Shown here one piece after another: positions 48,294 to 57,529 of a stretch of DNA of 64,000 bases. Both the position numbers and the translations under genes were made by a program. Below the pieces are notes generated by a model. That model searched no databases. It saw nothing but the letters and a program-made list of their open reading frames with translations, and was not told the origin of the DNA. Numbering within the stretch: position 1 is the stretch's first letter; every line of letters begins with the position of its first letter. The DNA comes from Streptomyces ferrugineus (lineage in GTDB: Bacteria > Actinomycetota > Actinomycetes > Streptomycetales > Streptomycetaceae), in contig NZ_CP063373.1 of NCBI RefSeq assembly GCF_015160855.1, forward strand, positions 8,655,001 through 8,719,000, written 5' to 3'.

Positions 48294-48833
48294 ATGTCCC
48301 TCGACTCCCTGAAGTCCCGCATACCGGACTACGCCAAGGACCTGAAGCTCAACCTGGGCTCGGTCATCGGCAACTCGGACCTCCCGGCGCAGCAGCTGTG
48401 GGGCACGGTGCTCGCCACGGCGATCGCCTCCCGCTCCCCGATCGTGCTGCGCGAGCTGGCGCCGGAGGCGAAGGCGAACCTGTCGCCGGAGGCGTACAAG
48501 GCGGCGAAGTCCGCGGCCGCGGTGATGGCGATGAACAACGTCTTCTACCGCACCCGGCACCTGCTGTCCGACCACGAGTACGGCAACCTGCGCGCCGGGC
48601 TCCGGATGAACGTCATCGGCAACCCCGGTGTCGACAAGGTCGACTTCGAGCTGTGGTCGTTCGCGGTGTCCGCCATCAACGGCTGCGGCATGTGCCTGGA
48701 CTCGCACGAGCAGGTGCTGCGCAAGGCGGGCGTGGACCGCGAGGTCGTCCAGGAGGCGTTCAAGATCGCCTCGGTGATCCAGGCCGTGGGCTCCGCCTTG
48801 GAGGCCGAGGCCGTGCTGGCCGACGTCGAATAG
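48294..48833 (+). CDS. ahpD: Alkylhydroperoxidase AhpD
   Basis: 179 aa from ATG 48294. The CxxC active site [18 protein letters not shown] is complete, including the proton-relay Glu and His. It recycles AhpC in actinobacteria that lack AhpF. Same operon as ahpC. Confidence 0.95.
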   Translation: MSLDSLKSRIPDYAKDLKLNLGSVIGNSDLPAQQLWGTVLATAIASRSPIVLRELAPEAKANLSPEAYKAAKSAAAVMAMNNVFYRTRHLLSDHEYGNLRAGLRMNVIGNPGVDKVDFELWSFAVSAINGCGMCLDSHEQVLRKAGVDREVVQEAFKIASVIQAVGSALEAEAVLADVE

Positions 48834-48847
48834 GCGCCGTTGCTCTT

Positions 48848-48880
48848 CGGACCCCGCTCACCCTTCGTGGGCGGGGTCCG
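48848..48880. terminator. Terminator between ahpD and the AI-2E gene
   Basis: CGGACCCCGC / GCGGGGTCCG, 10-bp stem with a 13-base loop. It overlaps the end of the minus-strand transporter gene and serves converging transcripts. Confidence 0.65.
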
Positions 48881-50273
48881 CTGCGTTGTGGTGGCCGTCG
48901 TTACCGGGGGCCGCGCCCCCAGACCCCCCTTCGGCCTGAACGGCCTCGTCCGCAATCGCCGGACGGGCCGGCTTTCGCTGACCGGCGCTGCTCGGGACCG
49001 ATTCCTGCGCGTACGCCCGCAGATACCCCACGATCGTGTTCGACACCGCCACCAGCGGTACGGCGACCACCGCGCCGCCGATCCCCGCCACCATGCCCCC
49101 GGCCGCCACCGACAGCACGACCGCCAGCGGATGGACGCGGACCGCGCGGCCGAGGATGAACGGCTGGAGGACGTGGCCCTCGATCTGCTGGACCGCCAGG
49201 ACGACGGCGAGGGTCATCACGGCGGTGAAGACGCCCTGGGTCACCAGGGCCACGACCACCGCCAGGGCGCCGGAGGCCACCGCGCCCACGAGCGGGATGA
49301 AGGAGAACAGGAAGATGAACACGGCCAGCGGGACGGCCATCGGCACATCGAGGAAGTAGATGCCGATGCCGATGAAGACGGCGTCGATCAGGGCGACGAG
49401 GACCGTGCCGCGTACGTACGCCGTGAGCGTCGCCCATGCGCGCGGGCCGGCGCCCGCGACGCCCGGCCGGGCCGCGGCGGGCACCAGCTTCAGCGTCCAC
49501 TGCCAGATGCGCTTGCCGTCGTAGAGCAGGAAGAGCGTGGAGAACGCGGCCAGCAGAATGCCGGTGAGGGCTTCGACGACGACGGTCACGCCTTCGAGGC
49601 CGGCCGAGGTGATCTCGTCGGTGTTGGCGCCGATCGCCTCCCGGAGGTTCTCGGCGATCTCGTTGATCTGCTTGTCGGTGACGTGGAAGGGGCTGTTGAG
49701 CAGCCAGTTGCGCAGCTCGTCGATGCCGTCCTGGACCTGGTCGGAGAGGTTGTCGATGTTCTCCATGACCTGCCAGGTCACGAACCAGCCCATCAGCCCG
49801 ATGACGACGAACCCGAGGATCGCGGTCAGCGCGGTGGCGGGCCCGCGCGGCACTCCGCGCCGGGTCAGCCAGGCCACCGAGGGCTGCATCAGCGCGGTGA
49901 GGAGCAGGGCGATGACGAAGGCCAGCACGACGAGTTGGACGGCGCTGATGACCCGCATCAGCACCCAGACGGTTCCGGCCAGCACCAGCAGCCGCCAGCC
50001 GGCCTCGGCCGCGACCCGTACGCCCCACGGCACGACCTGTGCGGGGTCGGGGCGGGGCGGCGGAGCGCTGGGCGCGTAGTCGGGGGGCGCCGGTACGTGG
50101 CCGGGGGGCGGTGGCATGTCGTCGGGGGCCGTTTCAGCGGCGGCCACGGGCTGCCGTGCCGGCTGGAGTTCGGCGCTCTCCCGTTCCACCGCGGCGCGGC
50201 GCTCGGCCAACCGCTCGCTCATCTCGGTCAGCCCGGCACCGAGCCGTCCGAGCCACCCTGGCACTCGCGACAT
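48858..50273 (-). CDS. AI-2E family membrane transporter
   Basis: 471 aa from ATG 50273 (MSRVPGWLG). A Pro-rich cytoplasmic arm, then about eight membrane segments (LLVLAGTVWVLMRVISAV, LVVLAFVIALLLTAL, ILGFVVIGLMGWFV, TVLVALIDAVFIGIGIYF, PLAVFIFLFSFIPLVGAV, LAVVVALVTQGVFTAVM). Members export small molecules or ions; few are characterised. The last 25 or so residues are encoded by a dispersed intergenic repeat (48904-48970), so the C-terminus was probably acquired by read-through after the repeat inserted. Confidence 0.85.
   Translation of the reverse strand: MSRVPGWLGRLGAGLTEMSERLAERRAAVERESAELQPARQPVAAAETAPDDMPPPPGHVPAPPDYAPSAPPPRPDPAQVVPWGVRVAAEAGWRLLVLAGTVWVLMRVISAVQLVVLAFVIALLLTALMQPSVAWLTRRGVPRGPATALTAILGFVVIGLMGWFVTWQVMENIDNLSDQVQDGIDELRNWLLNSPFHVTDKQINEIAENLREAIGANTDEITSAGLEGVTVVVEALTGILLAAFSTLFLLYDGKRIWQWTLKLVPAAARPGVAGAGPRAWATLTAYVRGTVLVALIDAVFIGIGIYFLDVPMAVPLAVFIFLFSFIPLVGAVASGALAVVVALVTQGVFTAVMTLAVVLAVQQIEGHVLQPFILGRAVRVHPLAVVLSVAAGGMVAGIGGAVVAVPLVAVSNTIVGYLRAYAQESVPSSAGQRKPARPAIADEAVQAEGGSGGAAPGNDGHHNAADPAHEG
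48904..48970 (+). repeat. Dispersed Streptomyces intergenic repeat, copy 2
   Basis: GGGGGCCGCGCCCCC, AGACCCCCC, then a hairpin-forming GGCCTGAACGGCC and CGCCGGACGGGC align with 33521-33590. It lies inside the 3' end of the AI-2E family gene. Confidence 0.75.
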
Positions 50274-50362
50274 GATCCGTCCTCTTCCCCCGTCTGTCCC
50301 CACCACTCCCCCCTGGAGTCGTTGAACCCGACCGTACATGGCACGGTCCGCAGAAGAGCGAA

Positions 50363-50391
50363 AGCCCCTCACCGAAGGACGGTGAGGGGCT
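50363..50391 (-). terminator. Terminator of the transglycosylase gene
   Basis: AGCCCCTCACC / GGTGAGGGGCT, 11-bp stem with a 7-base loop, 21 bases beyond the stop at 50412; outer complementarity CCGCAGA / TCTGCGG extends it. Confidence 0.75.
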
Positions 50392-50411
50392 CTGCGGGGT
50401 TGAGCGAGGGC

Positions 50412-51098
50412 TCAGTACCAGCGGTTGGCCTGCCAGAAGCTCCAGGCGCCGCAGGGGCTGTCGTAGCGCTCGTTCATGTAGTTCAGGCCCCACTTGATCT
50501 GGGTGGCCGGGTTCGTCTGCCAGTCCGAGCCGACGGACGACATCTTGGAACCGGGCAGGGCCTGGAAGAGGCCGTAGGCGCCGGAGGAGGGGTTGACCGC
50601 CCGGTAGTTCCAGCTGGACTCGTGGTCCACGATGTTGCTGAAGCACTGCCACTGGTCGCTCGGCACCATGGACCGCGCCATCGCCTGGATCTGCGCGATG
50701 GTGTACGAGCTCTGGACGGGGAAGTCGGCGGAGGAGGACCGGGAGGCCTTCGCCTCGGCCTCTTCGCGCTCCTTGGCTTCCCGCGCCGCCTTCTCGGCGG
50801 CTTCCTTCTTCTCGATCGCGCTCTGAGCGGCAGCCTTGCGGGCCGCCTCCTCGGCGTCCTTCTTGGCGCTCACGTCCGCGGCGATGGCCTGCACATCCGC
50901 CTGCGCCGACACGGACTCGGTCTGCACCTGGGCCTGCTGGCCCGCGGGTATGTCCGCGAGGAGCGTCGAATCGGCTGCCGTCGCTTCGGCGTCGTTGTTC
51001 TGCGCGGTGCTGCCCGAGGCAACGCCGACGACGCTTCCGACAGCGGTGACCGCGGTGGCCGAGGCCACTGCGAATCCCCTGACCGAAATCGGACTCAC
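50412..51098 (-). CDS. Secreted SLT/lysozyme-like transglycosylase
   Basis: 228 aa from GTG 51098, selected because GGAAGG lies 7 bases upstream; the ATG at 51116 is within that SD region. Signal peptide RGFAVASATAVTAVGSVVG, then a long Ala/Glu/Lys coiled coil (about residues 65-125), then an SLT-type domain: DHESSWNYRAVNPSSGAYGLF has the catalytic Glu, followed by WGLNYMNERYDSPCGAWSFW. It cleaves peptidoglycan glycan strands during growth or spore germination. Long structured leader upstream. Confidence 0.88.
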   Translation of the reverse strand: MSPISVRGFAVASATAVTAVGSVVGVASGSTAQNNDAEATAADSTLLADIPAGQQAQVQTESVSAQADVQAIAADVSAKKDAEEAARKAAAQSAIEKKEAAEKAAREAKEREEAEAKASRSSSADFPVQSSYTIAQIQAMARSMVPSDQWQCFSNIVDHESSWNYRAVNPSSGAYGLFQALPGSKMSSVGSDWQTNPATQIKWGLNYMNERYDSPCGAWSFWQANRWY

Positions 51099-51515
51099 AC
51101 GGTTTCCTTCCAGCATCGCCCGCTTCGGTGACCCTGGCGGACGCAATCTTGCCCCTGGCGCTGGCCTCCCAACTGCGGGGTCACGGGAGGCACGGACCCG
51201 GTGGGCAACTCCCGCGAGGGAGCGCCGCGTACTGACTCGGGCGGCATACGACGTCGCTATGCAGTTGGTGGTGGTGCTGCTGTGGGTCCGTACCGCTGGG
51301 GGTACAGGTGTGTCGTATGCGGGGCCTGACAGGAGTGAGACTCTGCCGCACCCGGACGCCGCAAGGCAATTCTGTGTTGCGTGTGAAAGCTCACACCTCG
51401 TTTGTCCCTGGGGTTTTGCGGAAAGCCGCACACGCCGAGGCGCCGCCCGGATAGGCTCTCCCGCCTTCCGAACGGCGCCAACCAACGAGTAGCTACCGCA
51501 AGTTGAGCACTTGGG
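51099..51515 (-). promoter_or_regulatory. Long structured leader of the transglycosylase gene
   Basis: About 400 bases with no gene. Inverted repeats include GCATACGAC (51244-51252) with GTCGTATGC (51312-51320), an inner GTACC/GGTAC, and CTCCC-GCGA-GGGAG (51209-51222). Peptidoglycan hydrolase genes in actinobacteria often have riboswitch leaders, but I do not recognise the c-di-AMP (ydaO) consensus here. Function open. Confidence 0.4.
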
Positions 51516-52841
51516 TCAGATCTGCCCGTCCTCCAGCATTTCGGTCACAAGGGCGGCGATCTGGGACCTCTCGGACCGCGTCAGGGTGACGTGGGCGAAG
51601 AGGGGATGCCCCTTCAGCTTCTCCACGACGGCGACGACACCGTCGTAGCGCCCGACCCGCAGATTGTCCCGCTGCGCCACGTCGTGAGTGAGAACCACCC
51701 GCGAATTGGCGCCGATTCGGGACAGAACGGTAAGAAGCACATTCCGTTCCAGCGACTGCGCCTCGTCCACGATCACGAACGCGTCGTGCAGCGACCGTCC
51801 GCGGATATGGGTGAGGGGGAGCACCTCCAGCATTCCGCGTGCGGTGACCTCCTCGATGACCTCGCGGCTGGTGACCGCGGAGAGGGTGTCGAAGACCGCC
51901 TGCGCCCAGGGGCTCATCTTCTCGGCCTCGGTGCCCGGCAGATAGCCGAGTTCCTGCCCGCCCACCGCGTACAGCGGCCGGAAGACCATCACCTTCTGGT
52001 GCTGACGGCGCTCGAGGACCGCCTCCAGACCCGCGCACAGCGCCAGCGCCGACTTGCCGGTGCCGGCCCGGCCGCCCATCGACACGATCCCGACGTCCGG
52101 ATCGAGCAGCAGGTCGAGCGCGATCCGCTGCTCGGCACTGCGCCCCTTGATGCCGAAGGCCTCCCGATCGCCGCGCACCACCCGGACGTTGCCCTCGGGC
52201 GTGATCCGGCCCAGCGCCTTGCCGCGCTCGGAGTGGATGGTCAGCCCGGTGTGCACCGGCATGTCGGCCGCTTCGGGGACGAAGACGTGCCCCTCCTCGA
52301 AGAGGATGTCCACCTGTTCGCCCGGCAGGGTCAGTTCGGACATTCCGGTCCAGCCGGAGGAGTCCGTGATGGCGAGCTCGGCGCGGTACTCCTCGGCGAG
52401 GAGGCCGACGGACGAGGCCTTGATCCTGAGCGGCAGGTCCTTCGACACGACGGTGACGTCGAACCCCTCGGCCTGCAGATTGCGGGCGACCGCGAGGATG
52501 CGGGAGTCGTTGTCCCCCAGGCGGTAGCCGGTGGGCAGCACGCTGGGGTCCGAGTGGTTGAGCTCGACACGGACGGTCCCGCCGAGGTCCCCGATCGGAA
52601 TCGGGGCGTCGAGACGGCCATGCTTCACCCGGTAGTCGTCGAGCAAGCGCAGCGCCTGCCGGGCGAAGTAGCCGAGTTCGGGATGGTGCCGCTTGGCCTC
52701 CAGTTCCGTCACCACGACGATGGGGAGCACGACCTCGTGCTCGTCGAAGCGGTTCAGGGCGTTCGGGTCGGCCAGCAGGACGCTGGTGTCGAGAACGTAG
52801 GTGCGCCGGTCTGGCTTGTGGCGCTTTGTGCTGGTCACCAC
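51516..52841 (-). CDS. PIN-PhoH fusion protein (PhoH2-like)
   Basis: 441 aa from GTG 52841 (a second GTG one codon on). An N-terminal PIN RNase domain ([41 protein letters not shown]) is followed by a PhoH ATPase/helicase domain: [13 protein letters not shown] (Walker A), [10 protein letters not shown] (Walker B) and [12 protein letters not shown]. PhoH2 proteins unwind and cut RNA. Normal architecture. The frame is open to 53090, but the longer N-terminus is low complexity. Confidence 0.9.
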   Translation of the reverse strand: MVTSTKRHKPDRRTYVLDTSVLLADPNALNRFDEHEVVLPIVVVTELEAKRHHPELGYFARQALRLLDDYRVKHGRLDAPIPIGDLGGTVRVELNHSDPSVLPTGYRLGDNDSRILAVARNLQAEGFDVTVVSKDLPLRIKASSVGLLAEEYRAELAITDSSGWTGMSELTLPGEQVDILFEEGHVFVPEAADMPVHTGLTIHSERGKALGRITPEGNVRVVRGDREAFGIKGRSAEQRIALDLLLDPDVGIVSMGGRAGTGKSALALCAGLEAVLERRQHQKVMVFRPLYAVGGQELGYLPGTEAEKMSPWAQAVFDTLSAVTSREVIEEVTARGMLEVLPLTHIRGRSLHDAFVIVDEAQSLERNVLLTVLSRIGANSRVVLTHDVAQRDNLRVGRYDGVVAVVEKLKGHPLFAHVTLTRSERSQIAALVTEMLEDGQI

Positions 52842-53195
52842 GGAAGGACGTACCCCCTCGGATGAGGTCGGGGAGCGACGGAGTGGAGCTGGACCGGTCG
52901 TCGGCCGCCCTGCACGCCTGGCATGGGCCGAAAACCGGCCCTCCACTGCTTCTTCCGTGCCGTGACCGCACGGTCGGGCTGGTGCAAAGGGCCTCCCGGG
53001 CGGACGGCTCCGGCGCCGCCCGCTGAGATACGACACCCGTGGTTCGGGCGTCGACCTGCTTGCCTTATGCCCTCGAACATGCGCTGCCATGCCAGCGCAT
53101 ATGACGGCGCCCCGGTGAACTCCTTGTTACTTCTGTCCCAAAGAAGGTGACTTTCGCCTCGCCGAAATACGGCGGTCAGCTGGCCGAAAGGGGGC
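52842..53195. other. Gap upstream of the PhoH gene, with inverted repeat
   Basis: 354 bases. ATGCGCTG-CCATGC-CAGCGCAT at 53079-53100 is a perfect 8-bp inverted repeat about 240 bases from the gene start. No gene seen; presumably promoter and leader. Confidence 0.45.
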
Positions 53196-53969
53196 TCAGC
53201 CGCCGTAACGCCGGTGCCGGGCCGCGTAGTCGCGCAGGGCGCGCAGGAAGTCGACCTTGCGGAAGGCCGGCCAGAAGACCTCACAGAAGTAGTACTCGGA
53301 GTGGGCCGTCTGCCAGAGCATGAATCCGGACAGCCGCTGCTCGCCGCTGGTGCGGATCACGAGGTCGGGGTCGGGCTGGTCGCCGGTGTAGAGGTGGCGG
53401 CCGATCAGGTCGACGCTGACGGCCTCGGCGAGGTCCTCCATCGAGGTGCCCTTGTCGTGGGCGTCGAGGACCATGGAGCGCACGGCGTCGGCGATCTCCT
53501 GACGTCCGCCGTAGCCGATGGCGACGTTGACCAGTATCCCGTCGACGTGGGCCGTGGACCCCTCGGCCTCCTTCAGCGTGGTCTGCATCTGCGAGGGCAG
53601 CAGGTCCGGGGTGCCGACGTGGTGCACTCGCCAGCGGCCGTCGGCGGCGAGGGTCCGTACGACGTCCTCGATGATGCCGAGCAGCGGGACGAGTTCGTCC
53701 TGCGGCCGGTCGAAGTTGTCGGTCGACAGCAGCCAGAGGGTGACGACTTCCACGTCCGTCTCGCTGCACCAGCCGAGGAATTCCTCGATCTTCTCGGCAC
53801 CGGCCCGGTGACCGTGCACGGTGGTGGAACCCGCGGCCTTCGCCCAGCGCCGGTTGCCGTCCATGATGACGCCGATGTGCTTGGGCACCTGAGCGTGGTC
53901 CAGGTGGCCCTCCACCCGGCGTGCGTACAGCCTGACCAGCAGGTTGCGCAGCTTGTCGCGCAGGTTCAC
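53196..53969 (-). CDS. uppS: Isoprenyl (cis-prenyl) diphosphate synthase
   Basis: 257 aa from GTG 53969 (VNLRDKLRNLLVRLYARR). HIGVIMDGNRRWAK holds the catalytic Asp, GHRAGAEKIEEFLGWC follows, and RTSGEQRLSGFMLWQTAHSE binds substrate. Streptomyces usually have two such enzymes; this may be undecaprenyl diphosphate synthase or a shorter-chain paralogue. An intrinsic terminator sits 138 bases upstream on the same strand. Confidence 0.9.
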   Translation of the reverse strand: MNLRDKLRNLLVRLYARRVEGHLDHAQVPKHIGVIMDGNRRWAKAAGSTTVHGHRAGAEKIEEFLGWCSETDVEVVTLWLLSTDNFDRPQDELVPLLGIIEDVVRTLAADGRWRVHHVGTPDLLPSQMQTTLKEAEGSTAHVDGILVNVAIGYGGRQEIADAVRSMVLDAHDKGTSMEDLAEAVSVDLIGRHLYTGDQPDPDLVIRTSGEQRLSGFMLWQTAHSEYYFCEVFWPAFRKVDFLRALRDYAARHRRYGG

Positions 53970-54106
53970 TTGTTCGTCAGCCCCTCCGTACGGCGGTCCC
54001 CTTCGGCGAAGCGTACCCCTGTGAGGCTTGGGCCGGGGCTTTGGGTGCGGGTTGTCCGCCGGGCGTCCGGGGCGGTTCCTCGGGCGGGCGCCGGAGGCGT
54101 CGAGGC

Positions 54107-54147
54107 AAAAAACGGGCCGGTCCGTGGGGGGGAGACGGACCGGCCCG
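54107..54147 (-). terminator. Intrinsic terminator with U-tract, no assigned gene
   Basis: Minus strand: a 13-bp perfect stem (CGGGCCGGTCCGT with its complement 54135-54147), 9-base loop, then six Ts (54112-54107). It is 546 bases after the nearest upstream stop (54693) and 138 bases before uppS. Confidence 0.8.
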
Positions 54148-54486
54148 AGGGGGGGTTTCCACCATAACCCTTCGTAAGTGATGCTGCGTGCATCGGCGTG
54201 CCACAACTACTCTCCGAAATCGCTCGGCGACGGGGCGGTGGCCACCAGAGGGCGCTTTCGTGGCGGATTCATGGCGGGTTCGGGCCGTATTCCCAGGGGA
54301 AACGGGAGGGATACGGATGGATCCGGAGGGTTTGCCGTCACTTGAGGCCTGCCGGACGACTTGTCCGCACTTCCCTCCCCCGGGTGACCCCGACCGCGAA
54401 CGCCTCCTTGACGCCGCACGTCAAGAGGCCGGGCGGATGCGATACCGAAGCGACGCGCGTCCAGCAGCGGGGCGCTACCGGGGCAT

Positions 54487-54519
54487 GGCACCGCGCAGCC
54501 CCCTCCGCTGCGCGGTGCC
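54487..54519. repeat. 12-bp perfect hairpin in gene-free gap
   Basis: GGCACCGCGCAG (54487-54498) and CTGCGCGGTGCC (54508-54519) with a 9-base loop. No U-tract. It may end the methyltransferase transcript or be part of a structured RNA. Confidence 0.55.
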
Positions 54520-54692
54520 GCCGCGCAGCTTTGCGTACGCGAATTACCTTGGTCTGAACTTACGTGAGAGCCGCGAGGAAAGCGAGTCGGCCGCCATAAC
54601 AATGTGGAAAAGGCGGGGGATCCTTGGATGCGCAGGGGGTCAGCGGCTTTCGCTCATGAATGCACGGTTTGCACCGATGCGGAGGGGCCTGC

Positions 54693-55478
54693 TCAGGGGC
54701 TGGGCTTGCGGGCGTCGAAGAGGTGCCGGGTGCTGTGGGCGACGAAGGGGCCCTCGGACTCGATCTGCTCGTGCAGGGCGCGCAGTTGGGGCCGGTACGC
54801 CTCGACGGTGAATCCGGGGACCATCCACACCACCTTGCGCAGAAAGTGGACGACGGCGGCGATGTCGCGGAACTCCATGCGGAGTTTCTCCGCCCGCAGA
54901 TCGACGATCTCCAGGCCGGCGGCCTCGGCGTCGGCACGCTCGCGGTCGGGGTGGCGGCCGCCGCGGACCTCGTCGGGCTGGGGTCCGAGGAAGTACTCGA
55001 CGAGTTCGAAGACGCTGTGGGGCCCGACGTGCTGGGCGAAGTAGGTGCCGCCGGGGCGCAGCACGCGGAAGATCTCCGTCCAGTTCGCCCGCACCGGGTG
55101 CCGGCTCGTGACGAGATCGAAGGCCGCGTCGGCGAAGGGCAGCGGGGCGTCCTCGGGCGAGGCGACGACCGCGACACCGCGCGGGGCGAGCAGGGCGGTG
55201 GCCCTGGCGACGTTCGGCGGCCAGCCCTCGGTGGCGACGGTCGGTGCGGGCGCCTTCGGCGCCCGGCCGAGTGCGAAGTCGAGGACCTCCCCTCCCCCGG
55301 TCTGGAGGTCGAGCGCAGCGGTCGCACCGGCCAGCCGCTGGGCCAGGGACACGGCGTACCCCCAGCTCGGCCGCGCCTCGCCGGCCCGCCCCTCGAACCA
55401 CGAGAAGTCCCAGCCCTCGGTGGGCACGGCGGAGCCTTCGGCGACGAGTTCCTCGAACAACCGGCTCTGCTCTCCCAT
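54693..55478 (-). CDS. Class I SAM-dependent methyltransferase
   Basis: 261 aa from ATG 55478 (MGEQSRLFEEL). Rossmann-type methyltransferase: ALDLQTGGGEVLDFAL is the SAM-binding motif I, LPFADAAFDLVTSRH motif II-like, EIFRVLRPGGTYFAQHVG motif III. Substrate unknown; similar genes are widespread in Streptomyces. Confidence 0.85.
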   Translation of the reverse strand: MGEQSRLFEELVAEGSAVPTEGWDFSWFEGRAGEARPSWGYAVSLAQRLAGATAALDLQTGGGEVLDFALGRAPKAPAPTVATEGWPPNVARATALLAPRGVAVVASPEDAPLPFADAAFDLVTSRHPVRANWTEIFRVLRPGGTYFAQHVGPHSVFELVEYFLGPQPDEVRGGRHPDRERADAEAAGLEIVDLRAEKLRMEFRDIAAVVHFLRKVVWMVPGFTVEAYRPQLRALHEQIESEGPFVAHSTRHLFDARKPSP

Positions 55479-55559
55479 GCGGTCATGATCGCAGGGCGTA
55501 GTCACTGGCCGCAGCCGGTTTTTCGGCGCCCGGGACGACGGGCGATCAGCCGGCCGGGC

Positions 55560-56057
55560 TCATCGGGGCGGGCCGGACAGCACCAGCAGCACATGCTCGT
55601 CGTCGCCGCGCCGGACGGTGCCGGCCCGCTGGAAGCCGTGGTGTTCGAGGAGGCGTACGGAGGCGGTGTTGGCGTGGAAGGGGTCGGCGTACAAGGGGCG
55701 GATCCGTTCCGTGTCCAGGAAGAGGGCGAGGGCCTTGGTGCCGACGCCGCGTCCCCAGTACGGCCGCCCGAGCCAGTACCCGAGGAAGCGTCGCTCACCG
55801 TCCCACCAGGAGACGACGCTGCCGGCCACGTCGTCCCCCACCAGGACCGTCCGCACGAGACACGTCTCGTCCCCGAGCACACTGGTCCGCCAGTGCTTCA
55901 TGAAGGTGTCGCGGGGCCGGGGCGTGAACCTCGACCGCCGCAGCGCCTCGGGGTCGTGCTCGTAGGCGAGGAAGGCCTCCAGGTCGGCGTCGAGCACCTC
56001 CCGGAGCCGTACGTCCACGTCGTGGTCGATGCTGTCGGTGCTCGGGTCATCGCTCAT
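55560..56057 (-). CDS. GNAT N-acetyltransferase (RimJ/RimL-like)
   Basis: 165 aa from ATG 56057 (MSDDPSTDS). VRLREVLDADLEAFLAYEHD starts the fold; the acetyl-CoA site is RPYWGRGVGTKALALFLD and the conserved ANTASVRLLEHHGFQRAG follows. Acceptor unknown. Confidence 0.85.
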   Translation of the reverse strand: MSDDPSTDSIDHDVDVRLREVLDADLEAFLAYEHDPEALRRSRFTPRPRDTFMKHWRTSVLGDETCLVRTVLVGDDVAGSVVSWWDGERRFLGYWLGRPYWGRGVGTKALALFLDTERIRPLYADPFHANTASVRLLEHHGFQRAGTVRRGDDEHVLLVLSGPPR

Positions 56058-56108
56058 GCCCCGGAGTGTGGCAGCAGCCACTGACAACGCCCCTGGCCGA
56101 CCGACGCC

Positions 56109-56987
56109 CTACGGAACCAACGGCCGTACTTCCTCCGCCACGAAGCGCACGAAGCCCTCGGGATCGGGCTCGTCCGCCGTCGGCTGGAGCACCACGGTGT
56201 CGGCACCGGCGTCCGCGAGTCGCTGCACGGCCTTCGCGACCGCCCCCGCGTCCCCGGCGACGCCGAGGTCGGCCACGGAGGCGAGCCCCTCGGCCTCGAG
56301 CTCGGCCCTGAGCCGGGCGGGCCCGTCGGCCCCGGTGGCGGTGAGCAGGTAGACGACGAGCTCATGCGGCTCGGTACCGGCCCGCCCGGCCGACTCCCGC
56401 CCCTCGTCGATGAGCTGCCGCGCCCTGCGCACGCCCTCGGGCGGAGTCCCGGCCGTCAGCAGCGTCCCGTCGGCGGCGGCACCGGCCAGCCGCAGCGAGC
56501 GGGGCCCGGTGGCGCCGGCGATGACGGGCACCGGCTCGGCGGGCGGCCAGTCCAGGGCGACGTCGTCGAGCTTGACGTACCGCCCCTCGACGGTCACCAG
56601 TTCCCCGCGCAACAGGGCGCGCAGGGCGTCGAGGTGCTCCCGCAGCAGGGTCACCGGGGAATCGACCCGGGCCCCGATCTGCCCCATCCAGTCCTGCACA
56701 CCGTGTCCGACGGCGAGGATCGGCCGGCCCGGGAACATCCGGTGCAGGGTGGCGGCCTCCATGGCGGTGATCGCGACGTTCCGCAGCGGCACGGGCAGCA
56801 GCCCGACGCCGACCTTGATCCGTTCGGTCCAGGCGAGGGCGGCCGCCGCGGTGGAGATCCCGCCCTCCCGGAAGCAGTCCTCCCAGAGCCACAGCTCCTC
56901 CAGGCCCGCGTCGTCGGCGAGCCGGGCGACGGTCCGGAGTCGTTCGGGTGCGAGTTGGGGACGGAACACTGCGCCGAGTCCAGTCAT
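56109..56987 (-). CDS. LLM-class F420-dependent oxidoreductase
   Basis: 292 aa from ATG 56987. Luciferase-like TIM barrel: LARLADDAGLEELWLWED-type start, GVGLLPVPLRNVAITAMEAA, LAVGHGVQDWMGQIG and GTEP region. Subfamily members use F420 as in mycobacterial MER-like enzymes. Substrate unknown. Short distance to the GNAT gene suggests one transcript. Confidence 0.85.
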   Translation of the reverse strand: MTGLGAVFRPQLAPERLRTVARLADDAGLEELWLWEDCFREGGISTAAAALAWTERIKVGVGLLPVPLRNVAITAMEAATLHRMFPGRPILAVGHGVQDWMGQIGARVDSPVTLLREHLDALRALLRGELVTVEGRYVKLDDVALDWPPAEPVPVIAGATGPRSLRLAGAAADGTLLTAGTPPEGVRRARQLIDEGRESAGRAGTEPHELVVYLLTATGADGPARLRAELEAEGLASVADLGVAGDAGAVAKAVQRLADAGADTVVLQPTADEPDPEGFVRFVAEEVRPLVP

Positions 56988-57056
56988 GGGACCTTTCCTA
57001 CCCGGGTAACACTGGCCGGACAACCGAGAATCCGGGAGCGACGGGAGGCGGCCGGC

Positions 57057-57422
57057 ATGGGGCGGCGGTGGGGTGACGGGCACGGGACGCTGATCGTGCA
57101 CGGCGAACGGGGTGATGTGTCGGTCCCCCTGGAGATCGCCTCGTCGTACCGGGCCCGAACGAAGGGGCTCCTGGGGCGTGACGCCATCGACGGGGCGATG
57201 CTGCTGACACCGGCGAGCGGGGTGCACACCTTCCGCATGCGCATGCCGATCGATGTCGCCTACCTCGACCGCGGGTTGCGTGTCGTCGCCGTACGGACCA
57301 TGGGGCCGGGGCGGTTGGGGTTGCCTCGGCTGCGGTCGCGGCATGTGCTGGAGGCGGGGGCCGGCGCCATGGCGGAGTGGGGGGTGGGGGTGGGGGTTCG
57401 GGTGACGGTCGGGGCCGGGTGA
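57057..57422 (+). CDS. DUF192 protein
   Basis: 121 aa from ATG 57057 with SD GGGAGG. VPLEIASSYRARTKGLLGRD, GVHTFRMRMPIDVAYLDRG and VLEAGAGAMAEWGV match DUF192, a small beta-rich domain. Unlike many family members it has no signal peptide. Function unknown. Confidence 0.8.
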   Translation: MGRRWGDGHGTLIVHGERGDVSVPLEIASSYRARTKGLLGRDAIDGAMLLTPASGVHTFRMRMPIDVAYLDRGLRVVAVRTMGPGRLGLPRLRSRHVLEAGAGAMAEWGVGVGVRVTVGAG

Positions 57423-57529
57423 CGGTGACGGTGACCGGTCGGACCGCGGCAGTGCACGGATGCATTCCCGCGGTCCGGCCGCCGGGCCGTGAGCGCGGTG
57501 AGCGCCCGGGCCCGTGACAGGTCGATTCG

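Larger units (their letters stand above)
53970..54692. other. 723-bp gap without a convincing gene
   Basis: Frames in this gap have Arg-rich, shadow-like composition. It contains a Rho-independent terminator on the minus strand (54107-54147) and a strong hairpin (54487-54519), with a less GC-rich stretch near 54530-54610. A small RNA or long 3' UTR of the methyltransferase transcript is possible. Confidence 0.5.

Noticed and set aside
51117..51515. c-di-AMP (ydaO) riboswitch upstream of the transglycosylase
   Set aside because: I do not see the conserved core of that class; only unassigned hairpins.
54188..54811. Plus-strand frame of 207 aa in the gap before the methyltransferase
   Set aside because: Arg/Gly-rich shadow composition, overlaps hairpins and the methyltransferase end, no recognisable domain.
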